Source: Sambucus nigra (Eukaryota; Streptophyta; Magnoliopsida; Dipsacales; Adoxaceae). From it: a stretch of DNA of 64,000 nt. The position numbers were made by a program, and so were the translations under genes. This document shows, in pieces, positions 20,037-31,494 of this stretch (position 1 is its first letter; the number at the start of each line of letters is the position of its first letter). Where the stretch lies: the NCBI GenBank assembly GCA_949130495.1, contig OX422207.1, positions 834,060,073 through 834,124,072 on the forward strand, given 5' to 3'. Below the pieces are notes generated by a model that ran no database searches, was not told the DNA's origin, and saw only the letters and a list, made by a program, of their open reading frames with translations.

Positions 20037-22992
20037 TGTAATACCCCGCATTTTTTATCGATATTTATTTATGGGATTAATTAAATTAAATGTGAATTAA
20101 TTGAAAATTAATCCGGATAAAATACTAACGAGATGTGAGTTGGTATTTGATTATAATGTGTATATATGGCAATATATGAATATTAGAAATATTGAATTTA
20201 TCGTGAGAGAGAAATACGGCAATTTGGGAAATTTTGTTGGGACGCGCGTGACAGTCGCGTCAGGAAAATATTCAGTTTAATTAAAATGTGAATTTTATTT
20301 TTATTAACCATATGGTCATTTTAAGTGCGCCAACGTGTCCGGAAGGGTCGAAATAGTCAGAAAACACTAGCCGGGGGTTTAGTTTGGGTCCCGGGGCATT
20401 TTTGGGCCATACCGGCAACCCAAAAGGGTAATTTGGTAATTTTGGAAATTTGGTAATTAAAACCCACGAAAATCAGACTTTAATTACAACTTATCATTAA
20501 ACCCACTAACCCATTTCCAACCCCAATCTAAGTAGTGGGCTACGGGAGAAGTTGAGAAACTATTTCTAACTTGCCAAAAACCAACCCCCACCTCCATTGT
20601 CATCATCTTTAGAGAAGAACTTGTAGAGAGAGAGAGAAAAGAGAACTCTGCAGAGAGAGAGAGAACAATTCAACCTTCAAGATTCAACATCAAATTCAGA
20701 GAAAGATTAGAGGCAAGTGATTTAATTACAATTGATTCAATGTTATGCTTTTCCATGTTTAGGGAAATTATCGAATTTATCTTGGAAGATTGATATAGAC
20801 CCAAGTATTTGAAGATTAAAACTATGAACTATGTTAGGAATTGCATGTAGACATATTCTGGACGAATTATGAATTCAAAATATGACCCTTGATGATCTAA
20901 AAACGGATTTAAGAAGAGATTTATTAATGTTCTTGAAAGAAATAGAAAACTAGGTTTCTTGATGAAGTTTTGATCCAAACAAAGCCCTTGGTTGATGAAT
21001 TATTGATTTTAGAACGTTAACAATGTTGTAGGATGGTTGTATGATGATATTATAACGTTATATTAGAGTTTCATGCTTTATAATGGAGTTTTGGAACGAT
21101 TTTAGGACTGCAAAACGAAGCAGTCCGTAGCCTACCTGGTGCAATCGATCGATCGACATTCATCAGTCGATCGATCGACCACCATCGATCGATCGAAGTT
21201 CAAGGTCGATCGATCGACCTTCCCAGAATGAGTGAAATTTCCCTAGTTAAATTTTAATGATGTTAACCCTTAGAAAATATTATTGGAGTTTTTATGAATA
21301 TCCTTAGACTTAAGGAAGACCAGTAGGTATGGTTATAAAGTTTGGATCGTAATTAGAATTCAGTTTGAGGAATTATTCTAAAAGCTGATGAAACTCGATG
21401 AGTGAGATAATATTAGAGTTAAAAGACTAAATTTGAATAAATTGATTAAATGAGGTTTGGGGCAGAAGTAAGGACCTTAAGAATAATGATGTTATATGTG
21501 GGAATAATAGGAAACTTAATAATCCTTTTGAGATAGGTTTTAAGTACAAGAAACTATGACGTGAGATGTGTCGACAGTCTACATTTTATATTATCGGAAG
21601 ACTTAAAATGTATAAAATTGGAATAATGGTATAAGGATGTAGAATGTACCTTTATTAATATTGAGACATCTAAGATGTGTGAATGCTTAGTATATGATTT
21701 TATGTGTATGACATACCTACCATACTTGCTATCACGGGAGGTTTACGTTCGCTTAGAGCCATCTCATCCTTGTGTGCCCGGATTTAGATTGGTACCTTAA
21801 GAACATAATACTATAATGACTTATTTGTGAGTTAATAAGTCAGCTGACTGTGGAGCGTAGGTATGTACGTGACCCATGGATATGTTGTATTATGTTTGCC
21901 TCCATTTTTTGTGTGTTGTGCTTATTCTAACAATTCCTAAGAGATTCGGAATTTGTAATCCTTATGTACGTGATGTACCGGGATGGATAGCAGAGTATGT
22001 GTGCACCACAGCTTAGCCTCGGGGTGCTTATATTGTATATTTAAGATGTGAATAATATACGGTTAAATGAAAAGGAATTGTCGTGTTTAATTATGAGAAT
22101 AATTAATAGTAACTCCTTGAGAAAATAAATAAGGGGCTAACCTCCAGTAAACGAAAATGCTTATAATTGAGAATCCGAGTTTAAGTAAAGCTATTTATTT
22201 AAGTGATAACATCGGGAATTCATATTGTGAATCGAGTAGTTGGGTTAAAACTTATTGCGGGTTAGTTAGATACAAATAACACACGAATGGGTATGGGAAC
22301 GTTAGGAGTGCACAGTTAGACGAGAGGTGAGTATTTCATGTGAGAGCACGTCCTAACATGTATTTTGCATTCATTGTTTTAAATGTAATTAAAGCACTTG
22401 CTGTTTTTAAAATACTCTCCACTTTCGGGATCTGACCCGTTTTCTTTCAAATCTATTTTTTTGTAAAAACCTTTTAGGTGCCCAGCCACAAGGACACCAT
22501 GCATAGTATTTCCATTCAGGTGACGAGCTGTAGCTGTTGTGGAAGTTACAGGGCTTTGACAGTAGACGCCTCTTTTCTAGTCTTGACTCCATATTCAGTT
22601 TCATCATTGTAGGGCATGTCGCCCATTTCTTTAGAGACCTTTTTATATTTCAGTTATTCAGACTTTGGTTTGTAATTAATTCAGGATGCAGACTTGTTTT
22701 ATTTATTTCCATATTGGGATTGTTGTGAGGAGTATTTCCTCTAGACTCTTTATTACTTGTTGATTACACTATTGGGACTTTTTGTGAATGGTTATGTTAT
22801 TCTTTCATAATTCATTTATAGCATGTTAATCAGATTTAATTTAAAATTTGACATCTTACTTTTTAAATACTAGGTGGTTAGTAATCATTAAAATGTTTTC
22901 GACAGTGATGCTATTAACTGAACCAACTTGGCATTTTGTATTAATTTAATAAAGGAGTAGCTACCCGTTATTTAATTAGTCGGGGTGTCACA
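20037..22992 (+). repeat. Tekay-like 3' LTR (2956 bp)
   Basis: Begins TGTAATACCCCGCATTTTTT and ends GGTGTCACA; same length as the 5' LTR. Differences are point changes only, roughly 54 by my count, clustered somewhat in 21.7-22.3 kb. Followed by AAGAC. Confidence 0.95.
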
Positions 22993-22997
22993 AAGAC

Positions 22998-23547
22998 TTC
23001 TTTTCAGGCGTCCGTCATCCCACCTACCTACGAGCGCGACCTCTTTGCTCGCATTCAGCATCTCAAGTAGGACACCGTGTCAGTCGTGGAGTACACATAG
23101 AAGTTTCAACTTCTATGCATCATAGCTTGCCTTCGCGAGAGGGAGGATCAACATATCAACCGCTATATATTGGTGCTGCAGCCACATATTTAGCATGATC
23201 TTGGCCTGAGGGAGATACCGACCTTCCTAAAGGCGGTTGAGTACGCGACTAAGGTCGAGGCATACCACACACCACCCACAACTCCCCCGAACTCGCAAGT
23301 TCCTCCTACTCCAACTCCTGTCCCAACTCCTTCGGCAGTGGACACCTCAGTTCCTGTTTCCACTACTCCCATTGCACCGCCTCTCGGACCTCCTGCTTTT
23401 CGATGCTACACCTATGGCAATGTTGGGCACATAGCTTCTAATTGCTCTATCCCTCGATCCCTTACTTTATTGGCTATGGACCATCCACCTAACTGTTTGG
23501 ACGCAACCGAGGAGCTCCCCCTACATGCCTTGATTACATTTTTGTAG
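22998..23547 (+). pseudogene. Outer element gag, second part
   Basis: Resumes the gag cut at 12237: 'VIPPTYERDLFARIQHL', then 'VVEYT' and 'FQLLCIIACLRERE', the C-terminal half of the gag capsid-like domain, then a Pro/Thr-rich linker and a knuckle-like RCYTYGNVGHIASNC whose second Cys has become Tyr. Ends ALITFL at 23547. Stops occur at 'HLK*' and 'YT*'. No protease or RT follows before the right LTR. Confidence 0.75.
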
Positions 23548-23590
23548 GGTGATTCAGTTGGTCTTCCCCATTGAATTTTAGGACGAACTC

Positions 23591-23608
23591 TTTTTAGGGA
23601 GGGGAGAT
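23591..23608 (+). other. Polypurine tract of the outer element
   Basis: TTTTTAGGGAGGGGAGAT lies directly before the 3' LTR start TGATGTGAAACG. Confidence 0.75.
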
Positions 23609-23936
23609 TGATGTGAAACGAGGGCATAATTGCCATTTTTGGGGCATCATAGTATTTTACTTTCTTTTGTTATTTTTTTTACTTTTAATAATTTTGTTTT
23701 GTTGTTTATTTGTAAGTTTGGGTATAGGTGAGCACAAATGGGTATTAAGCTTATTTATAAAGTGAGAGTCCCACATTAGTTAGAGAATCATTTAGTGCTC
23801 CCCTTCCCCACTTATAAATAGAACCCTTGTAACCTCATTTGAGATAGGCCTTGATTTTGAATATAGAAAAAAGTATTTATCTCTCTAAAGTGTGTGGTAG
23901 ATACTTTAGGAGCCTTTTGACCAACGGATTATGCCA
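23609..23936 (+). repeat. Outer element 3' LTR (328 bp)
   Basis: Begins TGATGTGAAACGAGGGC and ends GATTATGCCA, followed by duplication CTTTC at 23937-23941. It aligns with 7772-8110 and has TATA at about 23811-23820. Confidence 0.9.
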
Positions 23937-24563
23937 CTTTCAATGAATAGGCCTTGTGAGGAGTTCAAAGAAATAATTGATATAGTGGGGCTTGTTCAAA
24001 TTGCACCGCTGGATCCTTTCACACTTGGGTAAAGAGTGATAATAGGTTAATTCAAAGAAGATTAGACATATCACCATGCAACCAAGGTTATCTGGATTTT
24101 TGGTAGAAAGTCAACTGTTCTACATCGCTTAGATTCCACTCTTATCATCACCCCATCATTCTTAACTCTGTGTCCACTATTTTTCTGGGCCCAGGACTTT
24201 TAAAGTTTTCTCAGCATTGACCAATCATAAGAACTTTTTAGAACTAGTTTCCAGTTCTTAGGAATCTAATGCAGTGAGGGGATGTCCTATGTTTGTTATC
24301 ATGAATAATCTTTAATACTCAAGATCATAGAAATTAGAACATCCATACTTTTGGAAATGTCCACTCTAAAGTCAAGAAAGACAATGAGAACTCGTGCCAA
24401 ATTCAATGTGAAAATGAGATTTTGGGCTATTCAGAAACTACAGTTGTAGAGGAATCTATTGAAAAAGGGATCTTTCTAAAGCCTTAATTAATGAAGCTAG
24501 AGAGAAAACCAGAATTAAGGAGATAGAAATCCTGCATACTTTCACAAAGTAGATAAAGCCATG

Positions 24564-24771
24564 TAACCAAGCCTCTTAGCCCAGTGGTATAAGGCTGCCA
24601 CTGGGACAATCTTAGGGCAAACTTGGGGGTGGATTGTGTTTGGTCCCCAGTTCGATCCTTAGCACTGTCAAAATAATGCTTGGCCAGCAGAAGCCACGAA
24701 CTGCGAATGGGGATTAGTCGAGGTGCACGTAAGCTGGCTCGAACACCTCATGATATGCTACAAAAAAAATC
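24564..24771 (+). mobile_element. tRNA-derived SINE, about 208 bp
   Basis: Flanked by near-identical TAAAGCCATG (24554-24563) and TAAAGCCACG (24772-24781). The head holds a Pol III A box (TTAGCCCAGTGGTATAAGG, about 24576-24594) and B box (GTTCGATCC, 24650-24658), about 70 bp apart. The body ends with a short A run (24762-24769). It is inserted in the L1 ORF2 and has no coding capacity. Family not recognised. Confidence 0.85.
24576..24658 (+). promoter_or_regulatory. Internal Pol III promoter (A and B boxes) of the SINE
   Basis: A box TAGCCCAGTGG and B box GTTCGATCC in tRNA-like order and spacing. They would drive SINE transcription. Confidence 0.7.
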
Positions 24772-26034
24772 TAAAGCCACGAAAACATTAAACAATATCA
24801 ACTTCTTGGTGCATAATGGTACTGTGATCTCTGATGCAACCTCATATAAAAATCATATTATTGAATCTTTATCTTCTCTTTATAGCTCTTAATCCAGTAG
24901 AGTGAAGAAAATCTTGATTGAAGATCTCATTAATCCTATTATTAATTATGTTGAGAATGATAGCCTCGTCAAGATTCTAGCTGATTCTAAATTAAAAACA
25001 CCATGTTCTTCTAGTATGGCTGCATTTTGTCAAGTTTTAATTCAAACCATCGCATTCTCGTTCCTAAGAATACCCCAACTAATGTTATTTCAAAATTTAG
25101 GCCAATAGCTTTCGGTAACTTGTCTTTCAATATTATTTTTAAGATTATGGATGACAGACTTAGCTCCATTGCTCTAAATATTCTCTCATTTCACCAGTCT
25201 GGATTTTTCAAGAACAAAATCATTTCTCATAATATTGTCTTTGCATCTAAATGTTTTAATCTATAAAATTATAAGTGCCAGGGAGGCAACATTGGTAATT
25301 AAATAGGTGTGGCGAAAGCATATGACACTCTTGATTGGAGATTTATTCGGGACACTTTTCTTGCTTTTGGATTCTACCCAAAATTTATAAATTTTGTCTC
25401 ATTAATTCTCCAATCTGCAAATCCCTTTATTTTATTTAATGGCAGTACTATTGGCTATTTTTCTTGCACTAGAGGAGTGAAATAAGGGGAACCTCTGTCT
25501 CCACTTTTAATTCTGCATGGCAGAAGTTTTAAGTAGAGGAATCTCCAACGTGATTGACAAAGTTCTTATTCTCCCTATTTGAAGCCCTATGGGATACAAA
25601 GATCCCTCCCATTTAATCTTTGCATATGACATAATGATCTTTTGTAAAGTTAATGAAGATTATCTAAAGGATCTTACGAAACTATATGATAAATATGTAA
25701 AGAATCTAGACACTATTTATATTAGCTTCGAAACATGCATTGTTTATTTTGGCAAAGGTACGGAGCTCTGGAAATGTTCTATTTGTGTGTTCCTATATTC
25801 AGAGGAAGGCTTAGATATTCCCATATAAATCCTTTAGCTGATAAAATGAGGACTAAAATGGAGAGCTAGGAAGGAAATTTCTGTCTAGGAGAGTCCAATT
25901 GATTAAATTAGCAATCCACCCCATGTTATTATATAGATTCAAAATTTACAAGTGGATTTATTTACTTCTAAAGAATATTCAGTAGTGGAATAAGAACTTC
26001 ATCTGGATTGGTTCAATTTTTTAGAATGAAGGTG

Positions 26035-26088
26035 GAATAAGAAAGCAATTAGTGTAGCTTAGAATAAGAAAGCAATTAGTGTAGCTTA
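26035..26088 (+). repeat. 27-bp perfect tandem duplication
   Basis: Two identical copies of a 27-base unit beginning GAATAAGAAAGCAATTAG, at 26035 and 26062, within decayed L1 ORF2. Recent slippage or repair product. Confidence 0.9.
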
Positions 26089-27560
26089 GAAATACCTTTG
26101 CGAGGATAAGAATGAAGGTGGTCTTAGCCTAGGAAGACCACTCTAAATATATAATCTATTATAAAACATGGTTGGGATATCATCATCCAACCATATCAAT
26201 GGTCATCGTTTATAAAATCTTGATTCAAACCATTAATGTGAGGATGGTGCAATATAATCAGTTCTTTTTGGCCTAGTATCATGGATGATTTCGATCATAT
26301 AAAAGTCAATGATTAGTAGATTGTGGGATTAATTTTTGGAGTGATATTTGTCAAGGAGAATCAATTTTCTTTTATTCTTAGTTTCCATTCATATAATATT
26401 ATCATTTTTCCTTGTCCATTTTCTGACTTCATTAATGATGGTAATTGGAACGTTCCACTAGTTTTTGCATCAATTTTCACTTCCATTACTTCATCTATCT
26501 TGCAGGTTTCTCTTCAAGTTAATAATCAAGAAGATAAGATTACTTGGCCTCTCTCTTCAAAAGGAAAACTTTCTTTCAAAGATTATTATTGCCATCTGTA
26601 TGATAACCACCAATATTTACCATAGTTTGAAGCTTTCTGGAATCCATTCATCCCTCTAAAGATCTCCACTCTTTTTTAATGTTCTATATAATAGACTTCC
26701 AACAACTGATAACCTCTAAAAAACTAGTTTTCAATTTGTCTCGAGATGATGTTTTTGCAAGAAACATATTGAAAATGTTGATTATATATTCCTGGACTTC
26801 CCACATTATGTTGCATTATGGAACGACTCTTTGATAGTTTTTTTGTGAAATTCATTCAACATTCTTCCATTCTAGACTACTGAAAATATGCAATTAAAGT
26901 CAAATCCACCCCTCATATTAAAGAAGTATGGATTGATTCCATTCTTTTATGTTTTCATGTAATTTTGCGATCTCGAAATCGTGCCATATTCAAGAACAAA
27001 TCTCCTTCTATGCGGTCTTTTATCTCATACATTAAGAGTTATACTCTTCTAATGAGTATATCCATAAAATTCCTAATGAACAATACTTTAGAGGATCTCT
27101 TAATTATGAAAAATTTAGTATCAGAGCTTAACTCTTTAGCCGTTTTGAAGTGTCTTCAAGCTAATATTTTCTTTCATCCTTAGTCTCTTGTCAAAAAAAT
27201 GGAATACATACAAGGATTATATGTCTACCATGAATGCATTTTCACTTATATATACATGGAAGATAATCAAGTTGTCGAATATTTGACTCATTTTGCTCTC
27301 AATTATATCTCATTTCAATGGTGGTGGCCCTCTCCAAATGAAATTTATCATCTTGTTACTAAAGACCTATTTCACACTCCTCGTTATAGATTTAAGAATT
27401 GTTAAAAATCCTAGTGTTGTTATCATTTGTAGAATCTGCAATTAGGATTCATTTCTAAGTCTTGTAATATCAAACTGCTATTATAAAGTACTCTAATTGC
27501 TTTGATTTATTCTCCTTTGTAAGGGTTTCCCTCTTTTTTTTTTAATTTAATAAAATAACT

Positions 27561-27965
27561 CTCTTGTTTGGTTTTCTTCAAATATGAGAATCTATAAAAA
27601 TAGATAATATTGATTTCAAACCAAATTATTTAATGAAAAACATATTATAAGCTCTTAAAACTATGATATTTTACCCTCAATATTCTCATCGTAATCATTT
27701 ATTGTTAAAAATGACATATATGTGTAATAGTTGAATTTGTACGTCAATGCACACAAGTAATATTTTAACGCACAATAAAATATCAATTGTTGAAAAATAA
27801 TGTCAAATTTCATTAGTTCTTTCCCCTTTTCTCAACGGCACTCTTCTTGTCTCCAAATATTTTAGTCAAAATCATCATTTCACTTAACTCCATTATAATA
27901 TATCTTTCAATTTATCTATTTTTATTTGTTTGGGGTATAGCTCTTATATATATATATATATATAT

Positions 27966-28004
<39 letters not shown>

Positions 28005-28260
28005 CAAGTGCGGACCATTATTATTATACCTAAAAAACAAACACATTTTTTAAAAGTAAAAAATATAATTGCCATTCACTTTCTTTTGGATTTGATTTAA
28101 GCATATTACTTGAGTCACTTTAACTAAAAAAATTCTACCAGTTAAACAACTTAAATTATACTGCATATATTACAAATATCCAGTAATCAAACATACAAAA
28201 ATTAAGTGTTAAAATTGAAATTTTTTTAGAACAAATTTATATAATTAATATAGTTAATAA
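27561..28260. other. AT-rich spacer with (TA)n(GA)n microsatellite
   Basis: No gene seen. A compound microsatellite lies at 27945-27999, followed by GTTCTTCAAGTGCGGACC (about 28000-28016). The TGCGGACC word also opens the inverted arms of the MITE at 35566-35754, hinting that this is a remnant of the same type of TA-microsatellite-associated element. Confidence 0.5.
27945..27999. repeat. (TA)n(GA)n microsatellite
   Basis: About 12 TA units then about 15 GA units, without interruption apart from TTG at the join. Confidence 0.95.
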
Positions 28261-28508
28261 AAAGGGTTATTGCAACTTTATTATCATGAAGTGTTGTCAC
28301 TTTTTCACTTCAAACCCAATGTATCAGGATTGGCACATAAAACCTCAAAATTTGGCAGGAAAAGGCATTTCGACGCCTCATTTTTACTCTTTTTGTTTGT
28401 CAATTTAATGACATGGTTTGGATTGTATCAATGTGACATTTTTTATGCATTAGAGTTTAAAGTGAAAATGCGACTAAACTTCGGGATAGTAAGTGCCAAT
28501 AACCCTTT
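28261..28508. mobile_element. Foldback MITE, copy 2
   Basis: 248 bp with inverted ends AAAGGGTTATTG...CAATAACCCTTT. The complementarity continues inwards (GAAGTGTTGTCACTTTTTCAC against a matching right arm). Same family as 5372-5644. No coding capacity and no clear target duplication. Confidence 0.68.
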
Positions 28509-28929
28509 AAACATTTATTTGGAATAAATACTATTTTTCATGATCCGTGTTGTGTCTTATTTTATAAAGTGTACATTCACACCATATATGAGAAAATTTT
28601 ACTCTCACACCATAAATGGGAAAATTGTACTCACACGTATGCTTATAGGATAGTAATAGTACCAATCACATCATGAGAAATTGGGAAAAGGCTATGAATT
28701 CAACAATAATTACGCTTTTTTTATCTTTAAATTGAAACACATGTGTATAGTGACAAATACTCTTAGTAATTGTTGCACCTTGTTCTATTATTTATGGAAA
28801 TGAAGTCACATGATAATAATTTACAACTAAATCTATACTTTTATAAAGAAAGAATATTTTTTTTTGAAAACTAAGCCATAAAATTATATTGAAATAGCAT
28901 ATAGATCGCAGTTTAAAGAGTTATCTAAA

Positions 28930-30400
28930 ATAATGGGGCAACATCAAACCATATACTACATTCCCTAAAAATTTTGGCATATTAAGCCAGAGCATGGGTC
29001 ATGCCATTGTCGAGCCATTTTACGAAGGAGAAAGAAATTTTATGACTAGACAAAACTTATCTTTTAACCGATTCAATACAATTTTCGCAAGCAAACCAAT
29101 TGTCTTCCCCATTCCGACGCATGGAAATAACATTATGATACTCCCTCTCTAAAATGAAGTGAAAAAACCACAGTTTAAATCAAAGGTTGTAGAAATATTT
29201 ACTACCAAAGTTTCTACATGTTCAACCTCAAGAGGTTGCCAAACACAATGGGATAGAGCTGTCAGGAAGTTTTCGCACCCATCTCGAATAATTACCCACT
29301 TCGAGATTCTCGAATCTTTAAAAGTGGCTGCATCAATTTTAACTTTAAACTTTCTTGGTTCTATAGGCTTCCACCTAGCAATATGAATATTTCCATGATC
29401 ATTTTCCTTTCCCACACTGATCTGAAACCTGAGAAATAGAATGATATTTTCAAAATCAAGCCATAAGCATTGTCACCACACATACCATGGAAAACATTAT
29501 TTATATTGGATCATAAAGCCCATAAGGCCCAAATCACATAATCAAATTGGTCCTTTTTTTAAAGATTTTGCTAAGAATACAATCTAGAATCACAAATCAT
29601 TATTAAAAGCCCCCAAAATATCATAGTTCAAACCACATAACTTGAGTGCCTCAACTGCTAAAGGGAAAAACTTGAAAACATTAATGGATGAGTCACTCCC
29701 ATTTTTACACACACAGCATGAGTTATTTGGAATTTTTATTTTTCGCTTAGGAAAATTCTTCCCCTAGGGAGAGAGCTTGCGTAAAGAAAAAATATAAAAT
29801 GCTTTACTTTATTTAGATCTAAGCCCTTTCATATAACATTCCATTCGTGGGTGCTAAACAAGGACAAGGGGTTTTCAAGACGTTGCATTCCATGTTTAAA
29901 GCCAATATCCCAAGCAATCTGATTACCACTTTTAGTAGAAATTTTCAAAGTGCCAAATCTTTTTGTATTTCGATAAAAGTCCATTGAGAGGAATTTTTAG
30001 AATATCATCTACTTCCTATTGAGGTAAAACATTGGAGAAGAGAGTAATATCCCAATGACTCGATAAGGGATCAAGGATATCTTTAACAAATTTAATATTA
30101 TGCGCATGAGTTTATTTCATGAAAGCTTTGAAAGTATGAGGTTTAGGGGTCCAATTATCTTCCCAAATTTTACTTTTTCCCCATTTCCCACTCTCCATTT
30201 CATCCCGCTCTATAAGATCGATCTAGCCTCCTAAATTTTACTCCAATTGTAAGAAGGGTTGTAACCCCATTTTTCTTCCCAAAAGTAACCCCTCAAAAAA
30301 TAATTATCCGTTTAAATCCTACTAGCTAGAGAGTTGGGGTTTCTAAGAAGTCTCCACCCCTATTTTGCAAGGAGAGAAATAACAAAATCTCTATATAGGA
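28930..30400 (-). pseudogene. L1 LINE fragment, C-terminal ORF2 (zf-RVT, RNase H)
   Basis: Read on the minus strand from about 30300 down: 'LGYNPSYNWSKI' and 'GMKWRVGNGEK', the text that follows RT in plant L1s, then a very decayed zinc-binding region, then from 29415 to 29149 'RWKPIEPRKFKVKIDAATF', 'SKWVIIRDGCENFLTALSH' and, nearer 29030, 'FVKWLDNGMTHALA', an RNase H-like domain. No RT core is left. It is a second LINE, opposite in orientation to the one at 5.7-27.6 kb. Confidence 0.7.
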
Positions 30401-31460
30401 GCGAGATTTATAATTGCTCATCATTTATTTTAGTTTGCCTTATCATGTTAAACGCCACAACACTCTCATGAATATGATCAAGACTTCATATGGAGAAGAG
30501 TTGGTGACCAACTTCACTACATTTATCAGAGAACGTTTATGCAGTTGTTTATGTGAAATCTCTTTCTTCAGGGGTATTTTTAAAGAGTTTGAACTTAAAA
30601 TATTTTTCCAAAATGTTTAAAGTTTTTTTTTAAACTTCGCTAACTCGTTAGAATGACATTTGAATATTGGTCAAATGAATTCCTATACCTCATTTGAACG
30701 CTTCGAACTTCATTCGAATGAGATAAAGTGTTTTAGATTTTGGTAGGCTCTAGTATCTCATTATATTAGTCGTTGGAAATATGTTCAAACGAGAAAGGGT
30801 ATGTCATTTTAAAGAGATGTACCTTCATTCTAACGAGTACATGAGAATTTATGTTTTATCGAATTTCAAATGCATTCTTTCATACCTATCTCTTTGAGAT
30901 TTTTCTGCCTATGAATAGAGATGCGGGCTAGATTTAAAAAAAAAAACTTTTAGAGTTATTTTTGTGATCAAACTTTTTAATTTTTTCAATCCAAACCCTT
31001 TGGATGGTTTGACATCACTTTTCCAAATAACAAAGAACACATTCCTTGTTCAAAACCTTGCAAATCTTGTGGAGTTAATTCTCTATGGATGAAGAAGATA
31101 TAAATATTGATTCATGAAGTTGATTGGTGGATACCGAGGCAAGAGGAGATTACTATAAACATCATTTTCTATGGACAACTGTAAAACATTATTGCACCGC
31201 TTAGTGGGTCCCTAAGTCTTTTTTAAGTCTGTGTATGCCTCTATAGTTGAAAACAATGGTTAATATAGGTTTTTCACGAAAGGGATTTTTTCTCATCTTC
31301 TTTTGTTTTGGTTTGGTGTGGTATAGCTTCATTTATATTCAAACATCTTTCATGCTCACTAAATTTATTCAAGATAAAATTTGGTCTAAATAGATTTTAG
31401 TGTTGTGCGTGTGACCTTCTCTACGACTTACCCATATAACCTGACCACCCCCTTTTTCAA
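30401..31460 (+). other. Possible 5' LTR of a SIRE-like copia element
   Basis: Several ATTCGAA-type words (about 30655-30860), a weak TATA-like CCTATGAATAGAGATG near 30909, and U5-like sequence lead to a degraded primer site at 31461. This arrangement suggests an LTR ending near 31455. The left limit is not visible and no second LTR could be aligned with confidence. Confidence 0.35.
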
Positions 31461-31474
31461 ATTGATATCAAAGC
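31461..31474 (+). other. Degenerate primer-binding site
   Basis: ATTGATATCAAAGC resembles the tRNA-Met complement TTGGTATCAGAGC with two or three changes, just before the copia gag. Confidence 0.5.
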
Positions 31475-31494
31475 TTTTTTCTACAATTTATGTA

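Larger units (their letters stand above)
12238..22992 (+). mobile_element. Ty3/gypsy chromovirus, Tekay/Del-like, 10,755 bp
   Basis: A structurally complete element: two LTRs of exactly 2956 bp, perfect duplications AAGAC, tRNA-Met primer site at 15195, polypurine tract at about 20024, and gag-PR-RT-RNaseH-INT-chromodomain in order on the plus strand. The long LTR and C-terminal chromodomain point to the Tekay/Del lineage. By eye the two LTRs differ at roughly 54 sites (about 1.8%), with no net indel. The coding region has four stops after the gag stop and two frameshifts, so it cannot move by itself. Confidence 0.95.
7772..23936 (+). mobile_element. Outer LTR retrotransposon, gag only (non-autonomous)
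   Basis: A 16.2-kb interval bounded by similar LTRs (339 and 328 bp, TG...CA) and perfect 5-bp duplications CTTTC. Its own DNA is only about 2.8 kb once the nested solo LTR (8158-10736) and Tekay element (12238-22992) are removed. The internal region has a tRNA-Met primer site, a Ty3/gypsy-type gag remnant and a polypurine tract; no protease, RT or integrase was found. It therefore depended on another element's enzymes or is a deletion derivative. Confidence 0.9.
23942..27410 (+). pseudogene. L1 ORF2, 3' part: endonuclease end, RT, RNase H-like
   Basis: Continues ORF2 after the LTR insertion. Visible blocks: CEEFKEIIDIVGL (endonuclease C-terminus), KVKKDNENS, 'NHRILVPKNTPTNVISKFRP' and 'IAFGNLSFNIIFKIMDDRLS' (RT), 'AKAYDTLDWRFI', 'TRGVK*GEPLSP', and 'HLIFAYDIMIFCK', where the catalytic FADD has become FAYD. 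The tail near 27199-27405 contains 'DNQVVEYLTHFALN' and 'FHTPRYRF', the RNase H-like terminus. Many stops and frameshifts; a 27-bp tandem duplication at 26035-26088 is one lesion. Confidence 0.82.
5700..27560 (+). mobile_element. L1-type LINE, decayed and split by nested insertions
   Basis: A plant L1 element read on the plus strand: ORF1 with DUF4283-like text (about 5793-7240), then ORF2 beginning MKVLCWNVRGL at 7311. ORF2 is cut after the GDFN endonuclease motif by the LTR element at 7772-23936 and resumes at 23942 with the rest of the endonuclease, RT and RNase H-like C-terminus to about 27410. It ends in a T-rich then AATAAAATAA tail near 27535-27560. A SINE is inserted at 24564-24771. 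Many stops and frameshifts show a dead copy. Outer limits are approximate; no target duplication was identified. Confidence 0.8.

Noticed and set aside
24564..24771. A tRNA gene
   Set aside because: A and B boxes are present, but the sequence does not fold into a cloverleaf, continues for 200 bp, and has an A-tail and target duplications: a SINE.
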